In this document: piece by piece, positions 18,796 to 31,672 of the stretch
How the letters are laid out: each line of letters starts with the position of its first letter
Numbering within the stretch: position 1 is the stretch's first letter
From: an uncultured Clostridium sp.
GTDB lineage: Bacteria > Bacillota > Clostridia > TANB77 > CAG-508
DNA length: 41,118 nucleotides
Assembly (NCBI GenBank): GCA_947363765.1
Contig: CANAQC010000011.1
Coordinates: 1 to 41,118 of the forward strand
Direction of reading: 5' to 3'
The notes under the pieces: model-generated
The model's input: only the letters and a program-made list of their open reading frames with translations
Told to the model about the DNA's origin: nothing
Databases searched by the model: none
Translations under genes and position numbers: made by a program

Positions 18796-19488
18796 TTACT
18801 CTTTTCTTGGGTCAATCTTCTTAACTGCTTCATCAAATCTTCCGTATTTTCCACTTGCTTTTTCTATTGCTTCTATTGGTTCAATTCCTTTTTTAATATT
18901 TTCCATCATTTTTCCTAAATTAACATATTTATATCCAATAATTTGATTGTCTTTATCAAGACCTATTTCTACTATGTATCCTTCTGCAAGCTCTAAATAT
19001 CTTGGTCCTTTTGCAAGTGTTGAATAAATTGTTCCCACTTGGCTTCTATGTCCTTTTCCTAAGTCTTCAAGTCCTGCTCCTATTTGTAATCCTCCCTCTG
19101 AAAATGCAGATTGTGATCTTCCATATACAATTTGTAAGAATAATTCTCTCATTGCAGTGTTTATCGCATCACAAACTAAATCTGTGTTTAATGCTTCTAA
19201 TATTGTTTTTCCTACTAATATTTCTCCTGCCATTGCTGCTGAATGTGTCATTCCTGAACATCCAATTGTTTCTACTAGTGCTTCTTGTATAATCCCTTCT
19301 TTTATATTTAATGTTAATTTACATGCTCCTTGTTGTGGTGCACACCAACCAATACCATGTGTTAAACCTGATATGTCTTTAATTTCCTTTGCTTTTATCC
19401 ATTTTCCCTCTTCTGGAATTGGTGCTGGTCCATGGTCTACTCCTTTTGCAACTGGACACATTTCTTCTACTTCTTTTGAATAAATCAT
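18796..19488 (-). CDS. NifU-like Fe-S scaffold, partner of GGGtGRT
   Basis: The 230 residues have cysteines in GIGWCAPQQGACKL, ETIGCSGMTHSA and DLVCDAINTAM, the spacing of the divergent NifU/IscU-type scaffold encoded with GGGtGRT. The N-terminal MCPVAKGVDHGP and the C-terminal part with KYVNLGKMMENI are also shared by these partners. It is first gene of the pair; ATG follows AAGGAGCAAAAAA. Confidence 0.85.
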   Translation of the reverse strand: MIYSKEVEEMCPVAKGVDHGPAPIPEEGKWIKAKEIKDISGLTHGIGWCAPQQGACKLTLNIKEGIIQEALVETIGCSGMTHSAAMAGEILVGKTILEALNTDLVCDAINTAMRELFLQIVYGRSQSAFSEGGLQIGAGLEDLGKGHRSQVGTIYSTLAKGPRYLELAEGYIVEIGLDKDNQIIGYKYVNLGKMMENIKKGIEPIEAIEKASGKYGRFDEAVKKIDPRKE

Positions 19489-19544
19489 TTTTTTGCTCCT
19501 TTCTAATATTAGATTATATATTAATTAAATTTTAAAGACGTTAT

Positions 19545-20243
19545 TTAAGAATTCATATTTAAAATTTGATTTTTTATATTTAATTTTTCATTTGTTACTT
19601 CATCAATTTCTATATTCTTTTTTCCCTTGTTTATTTTTATATTGACTTGCTCGTTGTTATCTTGTCTATTAAATTCTGTAATATCACTAACTGGTTTTTT
19701 ATAAATTCCTTCTTGGTATGTAGTATGATTACTATTTTTATATGAATAACTATTTAAATATTCTTCTATCATATCTCTTTCTTTTTTTGTATAATTAGAT
19801 AATGGAATTCCTAAATATTGATGTCTCCATATTAAATGTCTATCATTACTTGTATAGTTTGAGCCTTGCAAATTTTCATAATTGTATTTAGCACTAAACT
19901 TAAAATCTTCAATAGAAATTGTTACACTACTCCAAGGTCTTTCTCCTAAATTTATGAGTTTAGTCCTTAAATCTTTTATTTCTTCATATAACTTTTGAGC
20001 TAGTTTTAAATATGCCTTTTCATCTAAATTAAATTTGCTAGGTACCTCATATACATTTATGGGGTTTTTTCTTATAATGCTTTTTGGAAAATAATAAAAA
20101 AACATTTCTCCTGTTTGTATTCCCTTAAAATGGTCTATAACAGATGCATAAAGATATACACGATCCCATTTTTCAGGAATCATGTAAAATAACTGTTTTT
20201 GTATGTTTTCATACCTGTTTCTAATACTTGATATTGTTAGCAT
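19545..20243 (-). CDS. DUF600 / YezG-type immunity-like protein
   Basis: The 232 residues match the DUF600 pattern: an N-terminal helix with FYMIPEKWDRVYLYASV, then FFYYFP, a central WSSVTISIEDFKFSAKYNYE strand region, and the terminal R..IWRHQYLGIPL. Family members such as YezG neutralise LXG nuclease toxins in Firmicutes. Here no toxin gene is adjacent, so this is an orphan immunity-like gene. The lysine- and asparagine-rich tail after residue 175 is probably disordered. Start ATG follows GCGAGG. It lies 12 bases after gpmI. Confidence 0.7.
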   Translation of the reverse strand: MLTISSIRNRYENIQKQLFYMIPEKWDRVYLYASVIDHFKGIQTGEMFFYYFPKSIIRKNPINVYEVPSKFNLDEKAYLKLAQKLYEEIKDLRTKLINLGERPWSSVTISIEDFKFSAKYNYENLQGSNYTSNDRHLIWRHQYLGIPLSNYTKKERDMIEEYLNSYSYKNSNHTTYQEGIYKKPVSDITEFNRQDNNEQVNIKINKGKKNIEIDEVTNEKLNIKNQILNMNS

Positions 20244-20255
20244 AAACGACCTCGC

Positions 20256-21791
20256 TTATTTTCTAATAATGATACTTTCTCCTGTCATTTCTTCTGGTTT
20301 TTCTAATCCCATAATATCTAGCATTGTTGGTGCTAAATCTGCTAATTTTCCTGTTTTTAATTCTACATTTTCCATTCCAAATAGTATTAATAAAACTGGA
20401 TTTGTAGTATGTGCTGTATGTGGTTCTCCTGTTTTATAATCAATCATTTGCTCTGCATTTCCATGGTCTGCTGTAATTAATAGAATTCCATCTACTTTTT
20501 CTATAGCTTCTACTACTTTTCCAACACATTCATCAATTGTTTCAATTGCTTTTACTGCGGCTTCTAAATTCCCTGTATGACCTACCATATCTGGGTTTGC
20601 ATAGTTTAAAATAATAGTATTATATTTTCTACTTTCAATTGCTTTTATTACTTTATTAGTTACTTCATATGCACTCATTTCTGGTTGTAAATCATATGTT
20701 TCTACTTTTGGTGATGGTACTAAGATTCTATCTTCTCCTTCATATTGTTTTTCTTCTCCACCATTAAAAAAGAATGTAACATGTGCATATTTTTCTGTTT
20801 CTGCAATACGAAGCTGAGTTAATTTTTTACTACTTATATATTCCCCAAATGTATTTTTTAAAGAAGTAGGTTTAAATGCAACATGAACATTTGGCATTGT
20901 TTCATCATAGCTAGTCATACATACAAAATATAAATTTAAATTTTTGTTTGTTTTAAATCCGTCAAATTCATTATCTACTAAACTTCTTGTAATTTCTCTT
21001 GCTCTGTCTGGTCTAAAGTTAAAGAAAATAACTGAATCATTTTCTTTTATTGTAGCAACCAAGTTATCTCCATTACAAATTAAAGTTGGCTCTACAAATT
21101 CGTCAAAGATTTCTTTTTGATATGATGCTTCAATTGCGCTAATTGCAGTTTGTGCTTTTTCTCCTTTTCCATTAACTAATGCATTATATGCTTTTTCTAC
21201 TCTTTCCCACCTTTTATCACGATCCATCGCATAAAATCTACCTGTAATACTTGCAATTTTACCAATTTCTTTTTCTTTCATTTTTTCTTCTAGTTTTGCA
21301 ATATAACTTTCAGCAGAAGCAGGTGGTGTATCTCTTCCATCTAAAAAACAATGAACATATACATTTTCTATTCCTTTTCTTTTTGCAAGTTCTAACAAAG
21401 CATATAAATGTCTAATATGACTATGCACTCCTCCATCTGATAATAGACCCATAATATGAAGATTAGAGTTATTTTTTTTACAGTTTTCTATAGCTTCATT
21501 AAATTCTATATTACTAAAAAAATCTCCATCTTCAATTGATTTTGTAATTCTAGTTAGTTCTTGATATACAATTCTTCCTGCACCAATATTAGTATGACCA
21601 ACTTCTGAATTTCCCATTTGTCCATCTGGAAGTCCCACATTTAGTCCACTTGTATAAATGTTTGTTGTTGGACATATTTTCATTAGTTTATCAATATTTG
21701 GAGTATTTGATATTTTTATGGCATTTCCTTTTTCATTTGTATTTTCTCCAAATCCGTCTAAAATCATTAGCATTGTCAATTTATTTTCCAT
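20256..21791 (-). CDS. gpmI: 2,3-bisphosphoglycerate-independent phosphoglycerate mutase
   Basis: Interconverts 3- and 2-phosphoglycerate using two metal ions. The 511 residues are full length. [11 protein letters not shown] holds the first metal aspartate; [17 protein letters not shown] contains the phosphoserine nucleophile; [21 protein letters not shown] and the closing [14 protein letters not shown] and [11 protein letters not shown] complete the active site. It is downstream of tpiA in the glycolytic run. Confidence 0.96.
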   Translation of the reverse strand: MENKLTMLMILDGFGENTNEKGNAIKISNTPNIDKLMKICPTTNIYTSGLNVGLPDGQMGNSEVGHTNIGAGRIVYQELTRITKSIEDGDFFSNIEFNEAIENCKKNNSNLHIMGLLSDGGVHSHIRHLYALLELAKRKGIENVYVHCFLDGRDTPPASAESYIAKLEEKMKEKEIGKIASITGRFYAMDRDKRWERVEKAYNALVNGKGEKAQTAISAIEASYQKEIFDEFVEPTLICNGDNLVATIKENDSVIFFNFRPDRAREITRSLVDNEFDGFKTNKNLNLYFVCMTSYDETMPNVHVAFKPTSLKNTFGEYISSKKLTQLRIAETEKYAHVTFFFNGGEEKQYEGEDRILVPSPKVETYDLQPEMSAYEVTNKVIKAIESRKYNTIILNYANPDMVGHTGNLEAAVKAIETIDECVGKVVEAIEKVDGILLITADHGNAEQMIDYKTGEPHTAHTTNPVLLILFGMENVELKTGKLADLAPTMLDIMGLEKPEEMTGESIIIRK

Positions 21792-21815
21792 TTTTTTACC
21801 TTCCTTTTATTTTGC

Positions 21816-22568
21816 TTATATATTATAGTTTACAATTTTAGCAAAGTCTTCTGGTTTTAGACTTGCTCCACCTACTAGTGCTCCATCAATATCTGAAGTA
21901 CTAAATAGTTCCTTACTATTTTCTGGTTTTACACTACCACCATATTGGATTATAACTCTTTGAGCTATCGTTTGTCCATATATTTTACAAATTTCGTCAC
22001 GAATTTCTTTTATGCTATTATTAGCATCTTGGCTTGTTGCTGTTTTTCCAGTTCCTATTGCCCAAATTGGCTCATATGCAATAATTATATTTTCTACTTG
22101 GCCACTACTTAAACCTTCTAATGCAAGTCTTGTTTGATTTGTAATTACTTTATTTGTAATTCCTGCTTCTTTTTCTTGTAGACTCTCTCCTACACATAAA
22201 ATTGGTTTTAATTCATTTTCTAAAGCTGATTTTATTTTTTTATTAACTGTTTCATCAGTTTCTGCAAAATATTGTCTTCTTTCTGAATGTCCTATTATAA
22301 CATATTCTACACCAATAGATTTTAACATAGAACCAGATATTTCTCCAGTGTATGCACCTGTTTCTTCCCAATGCATATTTTGTGCTCCTATTTTTACATT
22401 TGTTCCTTTTGTATGTTTTGCTAAACACTTCAAATCTAAAAATGGTGCACAAATTATTACCTCATTTTTTGAATTTTCTACAAGTGGTATAAATTCAGAC
22501 ATAAACTTTTTTGCTTCTTCTGGTGTTTTATTCATTTTCCAATTTCCTGCAATTACTTTCTTTCGCAT
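21816..22568 (-). CDS. tpiA: triosephosphate isomerase
   Basis: Interconverts dihydroxyacetone phosphate and glyceraldehyde 3-phosphate. The 250 residues show GNWKMNK at the N-terminus (catalytic Lys), [11 protein letters not shown] (catalytic His), [15 protein letters not shown] (catalytic Glu and flexible loop) and the phosphate-binding [11 protein letters not shown] and [10 protein letters not shown]. It lies between a Nudix gene and gpmI. Confidence 0.97.
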   Translation of the reverse strand: MRKKVIAGNWKMNKTPEEAKKFMSEFIPLVENSKNEVIICAPFLDLKCLAKHTKGTNVKIGAQNMHWEETGAYTGEISGSMLKSIGVEYVIIGHSERRQYFAETDETVNKKIKSALENELKPILCVGESLQEKEAGITNKVITNQTRLALEGLSSGQVENIIIAYEPIWAIGTGKTATSQDANNSIKEIRDEICKIYGQTIAQRVIIQYGGSVKPENSKELFSTSDIDGALVGGASLKPEDFAKIVNYNI

Positions 22569-22592
22569 ATATATTTCTCCTTTACTATTTTA

Positions 22593-23135
22593 TTATAACT
22601 CTATTTGTCTTTGTTTTTCTATGTTAATAAAAATTTCTTGTGCTAAATCTATTTTTTGTCCTAATTCTTCTGTGTAGAATATTCTCCAATTTGATTTAGC
22701 ATTTTTAATATCTTGTTTTAAATCTTCAAAGTTTTCTAATGTCTCTGCTTTTTCAATTTCTTTTTCTTTTGCTTTTTCTTTAATACTTTCATTTAATTGT
22801 TCTTGAGTATAATCAATTATAGCTAAAAATGTAAAACATTGTTTATCTTTTATTAATGGATGTGGTAATATCATATTACCTAAATTATGAATCTGTATTT
22901 CTTCATGATTTATTCCTGTTTCCTCTATTATTTCTCTATACATAGCCTGTGTTGGTGTTTCTCCATTTTTCTTTATATGTCCTGAAATCATATCTTTCTT
23001 TCCAGGATCTAACTTTTGATTGTCTTTTCTAATAAATCTAAATATTTGGCCTTTCTTATTTATTACAATTGCTGATACAAATTCTTCTTTATCTGTTTGT
23101 ATATTTTTGCTTTCTATTTTATAATTTGATAACAT
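22593..23135 (-). CDS. Nudix hydrolase
   Basis: The 180 residues carry a complete Nudix box, G-x5-E-x7-REIIEETGI, at about residues 52-74. The substrate is unclear; the N-terminus (VSAIVINKKGQIFRFIRK) resembles enzymes acting on nucleotide sugars or isopentenyl diphosphate. The C-terminal third is a charged helical extension (about 120-180). It is inserted between pgk and tpiA, perhaps cotranscribed. Confidence 0.82.
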   Translation of the reverse strand: MLSNYKIESKNIQTDKEEFVSAIVINKKGQIFRFIRKDNQKLDPGKKDMISGHIKKNGETPTQAMYREIIEETGINHEEIQIHNLGNMILPHPLIKDKQCFTFLAIIDYTQEQLNESIKEKAKEKEIEKAETLENFEDLKQDIKNAKSNWRIFYTEELGQKIDLAQEIFINIEKQRQIEL

Positions 23136-23158
23136 GTTTTTATTTACCCCTCTTAATA

Positions 23159-24343
23159 TTACTTATCTTCTAAACATTCTATTCCTGGTAATTTCTTACC
23201 TTCTAAAAATTCTAGGCTTGCTCCACCACCTGTTGAAATATGTGTCATTTTATCTGCTAAACCTGCTTTTTCAATAGCAGAACTAGAATCTCCTCCTCCA
23301 ATAATAGTAATAGCATCAACTTCTGCTAATGTTTTTGCAATTTCATTTGTTCCAATTGCAAATTGGTCAAATTCAAATAATCCAAGTGGTCCATTCCATA
23401 CAATTGTTTTTGCATTTTGTAGTTCTTGTTTATATAATTTTATAGTTTCTTCTCCTATATCAAATCCTTCCCAATCTTTTGGAATTTCTGTATATTTTAC
23501 AGTTTTGCTTTCTGTATTTTTGTCAAATTCTTTTCCTATTCTCGTATCAACTGGTAACATTAACTTAACATTTTTTTCTTTTGCTTTTTTCATTAATTCT
23601 AATGCTAAATCAAGTTTATCTAATTCGCATATAGAATTTCCAATTTCATATCCTTGTGCTTTAAAAAAAGTATATGCCATTGCACCACCAATTATTAATG
23701 TATCCACTTTTTCAAGTAATGCATTTATTACTCCAATTTTGTCAGAAACTTTTTTTCCTCCTAATATAGCAACAAATGGTCTTTTGGGATTTTCTAATGC
23801 ATTTCCCATTAGTTCAATTTCTTTTTGGATTAAAAATCCAGAAACTGCTGGTAGATAATCTGCTACACCTGCTGTTGATGCATGTGCTCTATGAGATGTT
23901 CCAAAAGCATCATTTACATAAATTTCAGCAAGAGATGCAAGCTGTCTTGCCATTTCAGAATCATTTTTTTCTTCTCTTATATCAAAACGAACATTCTCAA
24001 GTAGTACTACTTCTCCTTCTTTCATATTACTTGTTAGATTTTTTGCACTTTCTCCTACAATATCCATAGCTAATTTGACATCTATTCCTAATTCTTTAGA
24101 TAATTCCTTTGCAACAGGTTTAAGTGAAAATTCTTTTTTTACTTCTCCTTTTGGTCTGCCTAGATGCGAACAAAGAATAACTTTTGCTTTATTTTCTAAT
24201 AAATATTTTATTGTTGGTAATGATGATTCTATTCTTCTTGTGTCTGTAATATTTCCCATATCATCTTGTGGCACGTTAAAATCGCAACGAACCAATACTT
24301 TTTTTCCTTTTACATCAATGTCTTTTACTGTTTTTTTATTCAT
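23159..24343 (-). CDS. pgk: phosphoglycerate kinase
   Basis: Makes ATP from 1,3-bisphosphoglycerate. The start at ATG 24343-24341 behind AGGAGG gives 394 residues; an upstream ATG would add an 18-residue extension foreign to the family. Motifs: [38 protein letters not shown], the nucleotide-binding [21 protein letters not shown] and GGGDSSSAI. Confidence 0.97.
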   Translation of the reverse strand: MNKKTVKDIDVKGKKVLVRCDFNVPQDDMGNITDTRRIESSLPTIKYLLENKAKVILCSHLGRPKGEVKKEFSLKPVAKELSKELGIDVKLAMDIVGESAKNLTSNMKEGEVVLLENVRFDIREEKNDSEMARQLASLAEIYVNDAFGTSHRAHASTAGVADYLPAVSGFLIQKEIELMGNALENPKRPFVAILGGKKVSDKIGVINALLEKVDTLIIGGAMAYTFFKAQGYEIGNSICELDKLDLALELMKKAKEKNVKLMLPVDTRIGKEFDKNTESKTVKYTEIPKDWEGFDIGEETIKLYKQELQNAKTIVWNGPLGLFEFDQFAIGTNEIAKTLAEVDAITIIGGGDSSSAIEKAGLADKMTHISTGGGASLEFLEGKKLPGIECLEDK

Positions 24344-24395
24344 ATTAAAACCTCCTAATTTCCTTTTATTATATGAACTTCTACCAATTTTATAC

Positions 24396-24443
24396 AAAAG
24401 GTATATATATTACCATTATATAGTGATAATATATATGCCTTTT
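24396..24443 (-). terminator. terminator of gap
   Basis: Long AT-rich arms AAAAGGTATATATATTA and a near-exact complement. A short stretch with AAGCTTTTTGGGCTT immediately downstream (24462-24476) resembles repeats seen between genes in Clostridia. Confidence 0.6.
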
Positions 24444-24511
24444 ATATAAAGTTATAGAGACAAGCTTTTTGGGCTTGCCCCTACAAACCCTACAATTTGT
24501 ATTGTATGGTA

Positions 24512-25555
<1,044 letters not shown>

Positions 25556-25654
25556 TCAAGGTTTAAAGATTTTTTTAATTTAAACCTCTATCATCTAACA
25601 TCTAACTCCTAGTTTTATATTTTGTCCTTTTTAAAGAACATTATCATTCTATAT

Positions 25655-25686
25655 CAAAAAAGAACACTTTTCAAGTGTTCTTTTTA
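25655..25686 (-). terminator. terminator of dnaJ
   Basis: Arms AAAAAAGAACACTT and AAGTGTTCTTTTT with a four-base loop; T-run on the minus strand. Confidence 0.85.
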
Positions 25687-25692
25687 ATATTT

Positions 25693-26844
25693 TTATCCAA
25701 ATATTCCCCTTTTTTTTATAGGTGGTTGTTCATTCATTGTTTTTGCAAGTTCTATTAATAATTCTCTTTGCTCTTTTGATAAACGCTTTGGAGTCTGTAT
25801 TTCTACTGTAAATATTAAATCTCCCTCATAACTTCTGTTTACTGCTTTAAATCCTTTGCCCTTAATTCTAAACCTTGTTCCTGTTTGTGTTCCTTCTGGA
25901 ATTTTGAACTTTTCTTTTGAACCATCTACCATTGGTATTTCAAGTTCTGCTCCTAATGTTGCTTGTGTAAAAGTAATTGGTATATCGCAAAGCACATTAT
26001 AATCTTGTCTTGTAAAAATATTATGTCTTTTAATATGTACTGTAATATATAAATCTCCTTTTGGTCCCCCTTTACTACCTGGTGCTCCTTCTCCTCTTAA
26101 TACTACAGTTTGATTTTCATCAATTCCTGCTGGAATTTTTACTCTTATTTTTGCTTGTTTTCTTATAGTTCCTTTTCCTCTACAATTATCACATGGTTCT
26201 TTTATTATTTTTCCTTCTCCGTGGCATGTTGGACATGTTCTTGTAGTTTGCATTTGTCCTAGAATTGTAGTTTGTACTTGTTTAATTTTTCCTGTCCCAT
26301 TACACATTGTACAAGTATCTACTTTACTTCCTGGTTTTGCACCACTTCCATGACAAGTATCACATGTATCTTCACGATTAATATTAATTTCTCTTTCTAC
26401 TCCTAAGAACGCTTCTTCAAAACTAATCTCCATATTATATTGTAAATCTGCACCTTTTACTGGTCCATTACTTTGTCTTGACGAAGTCCTTCCTCCAAAT
26501 CCTCCTCCAAAAAAGGATGAAAAAATATCCCCTAAGTCTCCCATATCAAATCCATCAAATCCAGATGTAGAATATGAATAATATCCTCCTCCTGGTCCAC
26601 CACCTCCAAAACCACTTGGTCCATCTGGTCCAAATTGGTCATACATTCTTCTTTTGTTTGCATCTGACAAAGTCTCATATGCTTCGTTTACCTCTTTAAA
26701 CTTTGCTTCTGCCTCCTTTTTATTATCTGGATTTGCATCTGGATGGTATTTTTTGGCAAGCTTACGATAAGCTCTTTTTAATTCATCATCACTTGCATTT
26801 TTATTAACACCTAATACTTCATAATAATCTTTCTTTGTAGCCAT
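25693..26844 (-). CDS. dnaJ: chaperone DnaJ
   Basis: Hsp40 co-chaperone that delivers clients to DnaK. ATG at 26844-26842, behind GGAGG, gives 383 residues. The J domain contains HPD in [10 protein letters not shown]; a Gly/Phe-rich stretch follows (residues 75-125); four zinc-finger repeats CXXCXG (CDTCHG, CTMCNG, CPTCHG, CDNCRG) come before the C-terminal client-binding domains. It is the last gene of the HrcA operon. Confidence 0.97.
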   Translation of the reverse strand: MATKKDYYEVLGVNKNASDDELKRAYRKLAKKYHPDANPDNKKEAEAKFKEVNEAYETLSDANKRRMYDQFGPDGPSGFGGGGPGGGYYSYSTSGFDGFDMGDLGDIFSSFFGGGFGGRTSSRQSNGPVKGADLQYNMEISFEEAFLGVEREININREDTCDTCHGSGAKPGSKVDTCTMCNGTGKIKQVQTTILGQMQTTRTCPTCHGEGKIIKEPCDNCRGKGTIRKQAKIRVKIPAGIDENQTVVLRGEGAPGSKGGPKGDLYITVHIKRHNIFTRQDYNVLCDIPITFTQATLGAELEIPMVDGSKEKFKIPEGTQTGTRFRIKGKGFKAVNRSYEGDLIFTVEIQTPKRLSKEQRELLIELAKTMNEQPPIKKRGIFG

Positions 26845-26876
26845 TTTAGCCTCCATTTGGATATTAAATTTAGAGA

Positions 26877-26904
26877 TTAGAAGTTAGATAATTCTAACTT
26901 CTAA
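26877..26904. repeat. hairpin between dnaK and dnaJ
   Basis: Perfect 12-base arms TTAGAAGTTAGA / TCTAACTTCTAA with a TAAT loop, inside the dnaK-dnaJ gap. No T-run, so it is more likely an RNA processing or stability element than a terminator. Confidence 0.55.
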
Positions 26905-26926
26905 ATTCTAAATTTTAAATCTCTAA

Positions 26927-28807
<1,881 letters not shown>

Positions 28808-28987
28808 TTATCTTTTTATTTTTTAGCTTTTGTAAATATATATTTAAAAATTTAATAACATTATTTATTTAAAACAATTTAAAAGTAGTATATTGCTAGG
28901 AAAACGAGCAATAAATTTTTGAAATTATTTGTATATTGAAAAAATTTATGCAAATTTTGACAACGCAAGATGCTGCTTTTCATTTGT

Positions 28988-29482
28988 TTAATTGGCTACT
29001 ACTACCATAGAATGTCTAATAACCTTTTCTCCTATTTTATAGCCTTTTCTAAATTCTTCTTTTATTTGTTTTTCTCCTAAAGAGTCATCTTGTACACTAC
29101 TTACTGCTTCATGATATTCTGGATTAAAGGTTTCTCCTACAGTTTTAATTTCTTCTACACCCAAATTTGATAAAGTATCTATTAATTGTTTATAAACCAT
29201 TTCTACCCCTTGTTTGTAACTTTCATCTTGTGTTTTTACTAAAACTGCCTTTTCTAAATTATCTACAACAGGTAAAATAGATGTTACAATATCTGATGTT
29301 AATGAATTATATAAGCTGTCTCTTTCTTTTGAACTTCTTTTTTTGAAGTTATCAAACTCAGCCATTAAACGTTTATAACGATCTGTCATGTCTTCTAATT
29401 CTTGTTTTGTATTATCCTGTTTTATTACTTCTACCTCATTTTCTTGTTCTTTTTCTACTACTTCTTCCTTATTTTCTTCCAT
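28988..29482 (-). CDS. grpE: nucleotide exchange factor GrpE
   Basis: Releases ADP from DnaK. The 164 residues begin with an acidic stretch, then a long coiled coil with RYKRLMAEFDNFKKRSSKER, and the beta domain with FNPEYHEAVSSV and the closing GYKIGEKVIRHSMVVVAN. It lies 20 bases after hrcA. Confidence 0.96.
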   Translation of the reverse strand: MEENKEEVVEKEQENEVEVIKQDNTKQELEDMTDRYKRLMAEFDNFKKRSSKERDSLYNSLTSDIVTSILPVVDNLEKAVLVKTQDESYKQGVEMVYKQLIDTLSNLGVEEIKTVGETFNPEYHEAVSSVQDDSLGEKQIKEEFRKGYKIGEKVIRHSMVVVAN

Positions 29483-29502
29483 ATAATTCTCCTTTCTTAT
29501 TT

Positions 29503-30513
29503 TTATATATCTTTTTCTTTCATTTTTTTGCTAATATATTTCATAACAGAAATTACTTTTGAATAATCCATTCTTTTAGGTCCAATTATACCAATTGTTC
29601 CTAAATCTTTATCTCCTATAGAATGTTTGAATGTAATAATACTAAAATCTTTTAACTGTTCATTATCATTTTCATCTCCAATATATACATTAATATCTTT
29701 TGCAATTCCTGAATTTAACATGTCTAATACTAGTTCTTTTTCATCTAAAATATTAACAAAATTTTTTGCAATTTCTAAACTTTTAAATTCTGGTAAATCA
29801 AATGCTTTTTTAGTTCCTTCTAAATAAATTTTATTTTCTTCTTCAATTACTTTATTTATTTGTTCAATAATTGGTTTAATTACCTCTACACTATAATTTA
29901 TTTCAGCAAATATATATTCTTCCATTGGTTTGTCAATTTTACTAAGCGGTTTTCCTTTTAGTTTGCTATTAAACAAATTATTTAATGTTTCTACTTGACT
30001 TTGATTAATGTCTTCATCATATTTAATAATAGTTTCTTTTACCATACCGCTATCTGTAACAATAACTACCATTAACATTCTTAAACCTAATAAAACAAAT
30101 TTAATTTCTTCTATTATTTGCATATCAGATTTTGGACCAATTGCAACAGTTGTATAATGTGTAATCTCTGATAAAGTAGATGTTGCAATTTTAGTTAAAT
30201 CTTCAATTTCATTAACTTTTGCTGATAATTTGTTTTGAATATACTTAATTTCTTCTAATGAAATATCTTCATCATTTACTAACTCATCTACATAAAATCT
30301 ATAACCTTTTTTCGAAGGTATTCTACCAGAAGATGTATGTGGCTTATCTAGATAACCATTTTGTTCTAATTCTGCAAGTTCATTTCGAACAGTTGCACTA
30401 CTATAATTTAATCCGTATTTTTCTACAAGTGTAGCTGAACTAACTGGTTCTGCCGTATTTATATATTCATCTACTACTGCTTGTAAGATTTCTTTTTTAC
30501 GTTTATCTAGCAC
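29503..30513 (-). CDS. hrcA: heat-inducible repressor HrcA
   Basis: Repressor of the groE and dnaK operons that binds CIRCE. GTG at 30513-30511, five bases after GAGGTGG, gives 336 residues starting MLDKRKKEILQAV as in homologues; an upstream GTG at 30522 lies inside the ribosome binding site. The winged helix contains SSATVRNELAELEQNGYLDKPHTSSGRIPS. The C-terminal end has TIGIIGPKRMDYSKVI. It is the first gene of hrcA-grpE-dnaK-dnaJ and is autoregulated through the operators upstream. Confidence 0.96.
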   Translation of the reverse strand: MLDKRKKEILQAVVDEYINTAEPVSSATLVEKYGLNYSSATVRNELAELEQNGYLDKPHTSSGRIPSKKGYRFYVDELVNDEDISLEEIKYIQNKLSAKVNEIEDLTKIATSTLSEITHYTTVAIGPKSDMQIIEEIKFVLLGLRMLMVVIVTDSGMVKETIIKYDEDINQSQVETLNNLFNSKLKGKPLSKIDKPMEEYIFAEINYSVEVIKPIIEQINKVIEEENKIYLEGTKKAFDLPEFKSLEIAKNFVNILDEKELVLDMLNSGIAKDINVYIGDENDNEQLKDFSIITFKHSIGDKDLGTIGIIGPKRMDYSKVISVMKYISKKMKEKDI

Positions 30514-30528
30514 ATTTACCACCTCTTT

Positions 30529-30555
30529 TTAGCAATTAATATATTCGACTGCTAA
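30529..30555 (-). promoter_or_regulatory. second, imperfect CIRCE-like operator
   Basis: TTAGCAATT (30529-30537), nine bases, GACTGCTAA (30547-30555). Outer six bases match in both arms. It lies between the -10 and the hrcA ribosome binding site. Confidence 0.6.
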
Positions 30556-30566
30556 TTACTTTTAAT

Positions 30567-30608
30567 ATATTATAACCAAATTTAGCAATTGTCAACCCCA
30601 ATTGCTAA
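30567..30608 (-). promoter_or_regulatory. hrcA promoter with CIRCE-like operator
   Basis: Operator TTAGCAATT (30582-30590), nine-base spacer, AATTGCTAA (30600-30608): the exact 9-9-9 CIRCE layout, but with ATT in place of the consensus CTC (TTAGCACTC). TTGACA (30590-30595) lies inside it, and a -10 (TAATAT, 30567-30572) is 17 bases downstream. Confidence 0.8.
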
Positions 30609-30628
30609 AAATCTTTGTGAATTTTTTG

Positions 30629-30666
30629 TGAAAAAAGAAACCTCGGGAAAATTATATATCCCGAGG
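30629..30666 (-). terminator. terminator of the 98-residue membrane protein
   Basis: CCTCGGGA / TCCCGAGG arms followed by TTTCTTTTTT. The 5' arm overlaps the last codons of the gene, including its in-frame CGG and the stop. Confidence 0.85.
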
Positions 30667-30948
30667 ACTCGAAGATCCTTCATCTGATTGCATTTTGTAT
30701 AGTGGAATTACTACTATTACTCCTACAATTATAAGAACTACTCCTTTTAATATATCTATCTGATAACACCATACTCCCAATATAGATATACAAAATGCCA
30801 TAGATACTAGTATAATTTCATTCCGTGCATTCTTTATTGCAGGAATCACTAATACTACCCCCATAGACATAAGAATTCCTCCAATTATCATATTTGTACT
30901 AAAACACCATACTCCCAATACAGATAATATAATTGCTAAAACCATCAT
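30652..30948 (-). CDS. small membrane protein with internal duplication
   Basis: Ninety-eight residues with four hydrophobic segments arranged as two similar halves: SVLGVWCF...GVVLVIPAIKN and SILGVWCY...GVIVVIPLYKM. I do not recognise a family. The hydrophilic tail ends SSSPRDI, where the Arg codon is an in-frame CGG three codons before the stop and inside the terminator stem. A +1 slip there would extend the product by about 27 residues, but the body of the protein would be unaffected. It stands alone between upp and hrcA. Confidence 0.6.
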   Translation of the reverse strand: MMVLAIILSVLGVWCFSTNMIIGGILMSMGVVLVIPAIKNARNEIILVSMAFCISILGVWCYQIDILKGVVLIIVGVIVVIPLYKMQSDEGSSSPRDI

Positions 30949-31027
30949 TTTGCCTTCTCCTTATTTTTACAACAATGGTTACCCATTACATTTTTATTAT
31001 ATCATTTTTACATAATTATTGCAAATT

Positions 31028-31654
31028 TTACTTTATACCAAAAATTCTATCACCTGCATCACCTAATCCTGGCACAATATAGCCTATATCATTTAAATGG
31101 TCATCAATTTTTGCACAATAAATTTGTACATCTGGATATGCATCTTCTACTTTTTTTATTCCTTCTGGTGCTGCAATTAAGCATAAAAATTTAATTTTTG
31201 TTACTCCATCTTCTTTCATCATTTTAATAGCATCTACTGCTGATCCCCCTGTTGCAAGCATTGGATCTACTAATATTACTTCTCTATTTTGTATGTCTTT
31301 TGGTACTTTATAGTAATATCTAACAGGTTGTAGAGTTTCTTCATTTCTATATAAACCAATTACTCCTATTTTAGCATTTGGAATAATTTTTGTAATTCCA
31401 TTGCTCATTCCAAGTCCTGCTCTTAATATTGGTATAAATGTATATCTGTCTTCATTTATTTTTTTTGCTGTAGTTTTTCCCATAGGTGTTTCTACTTCCA
31501 CTTCATCTGTTTTGGCATCTCTCATTGCTTCATAGCATAATAACATTGCAATTTCTTCTGCAAGTTCACGAAATTCTTTTGTTCCAGTTTTTTTATCTCT
31601 TAAAATTGATACTTTATGCTCAATTAATGGATGTTTTACCTCAATTGCTTTCAT
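31028..31654 (-). CDS. upp: uracil phosphoribosyltransferase
   Basis: Converts uracil and PRPP to UMP. The 208 residues show the N-terminal [14 protein letters not shown], the PRPP-binding [18 protein letters not shown] (near 125) and the uracil-binding [16 protein letters not shown]. It lies 18 bases downstream of uraA, forming a uracil uptake and salvage unit. Confidence 0.97.
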   Translation of the reverse strand: MKAIEVKHPLIEHKVSILRDKKTGTKEFRELAEEIAMLLCYEAMRDAKTDEVEVETPMGKTTAKKINEDRYTFIPILRAGLGMSNGITKIIPNAKIGVIGLYRNEETLQPVRYYYKVPKDIQNREVILVDPMLATGGSAVDAIKMMKEDGVTKIKFLCLIAAPEGIKKVEDAYPDVQIYCAKIDDHLNDIGYIVPGLGDAGDRIFGIK

Positions 31655-31672
31655 AATTAATTCCTTCTTTCT

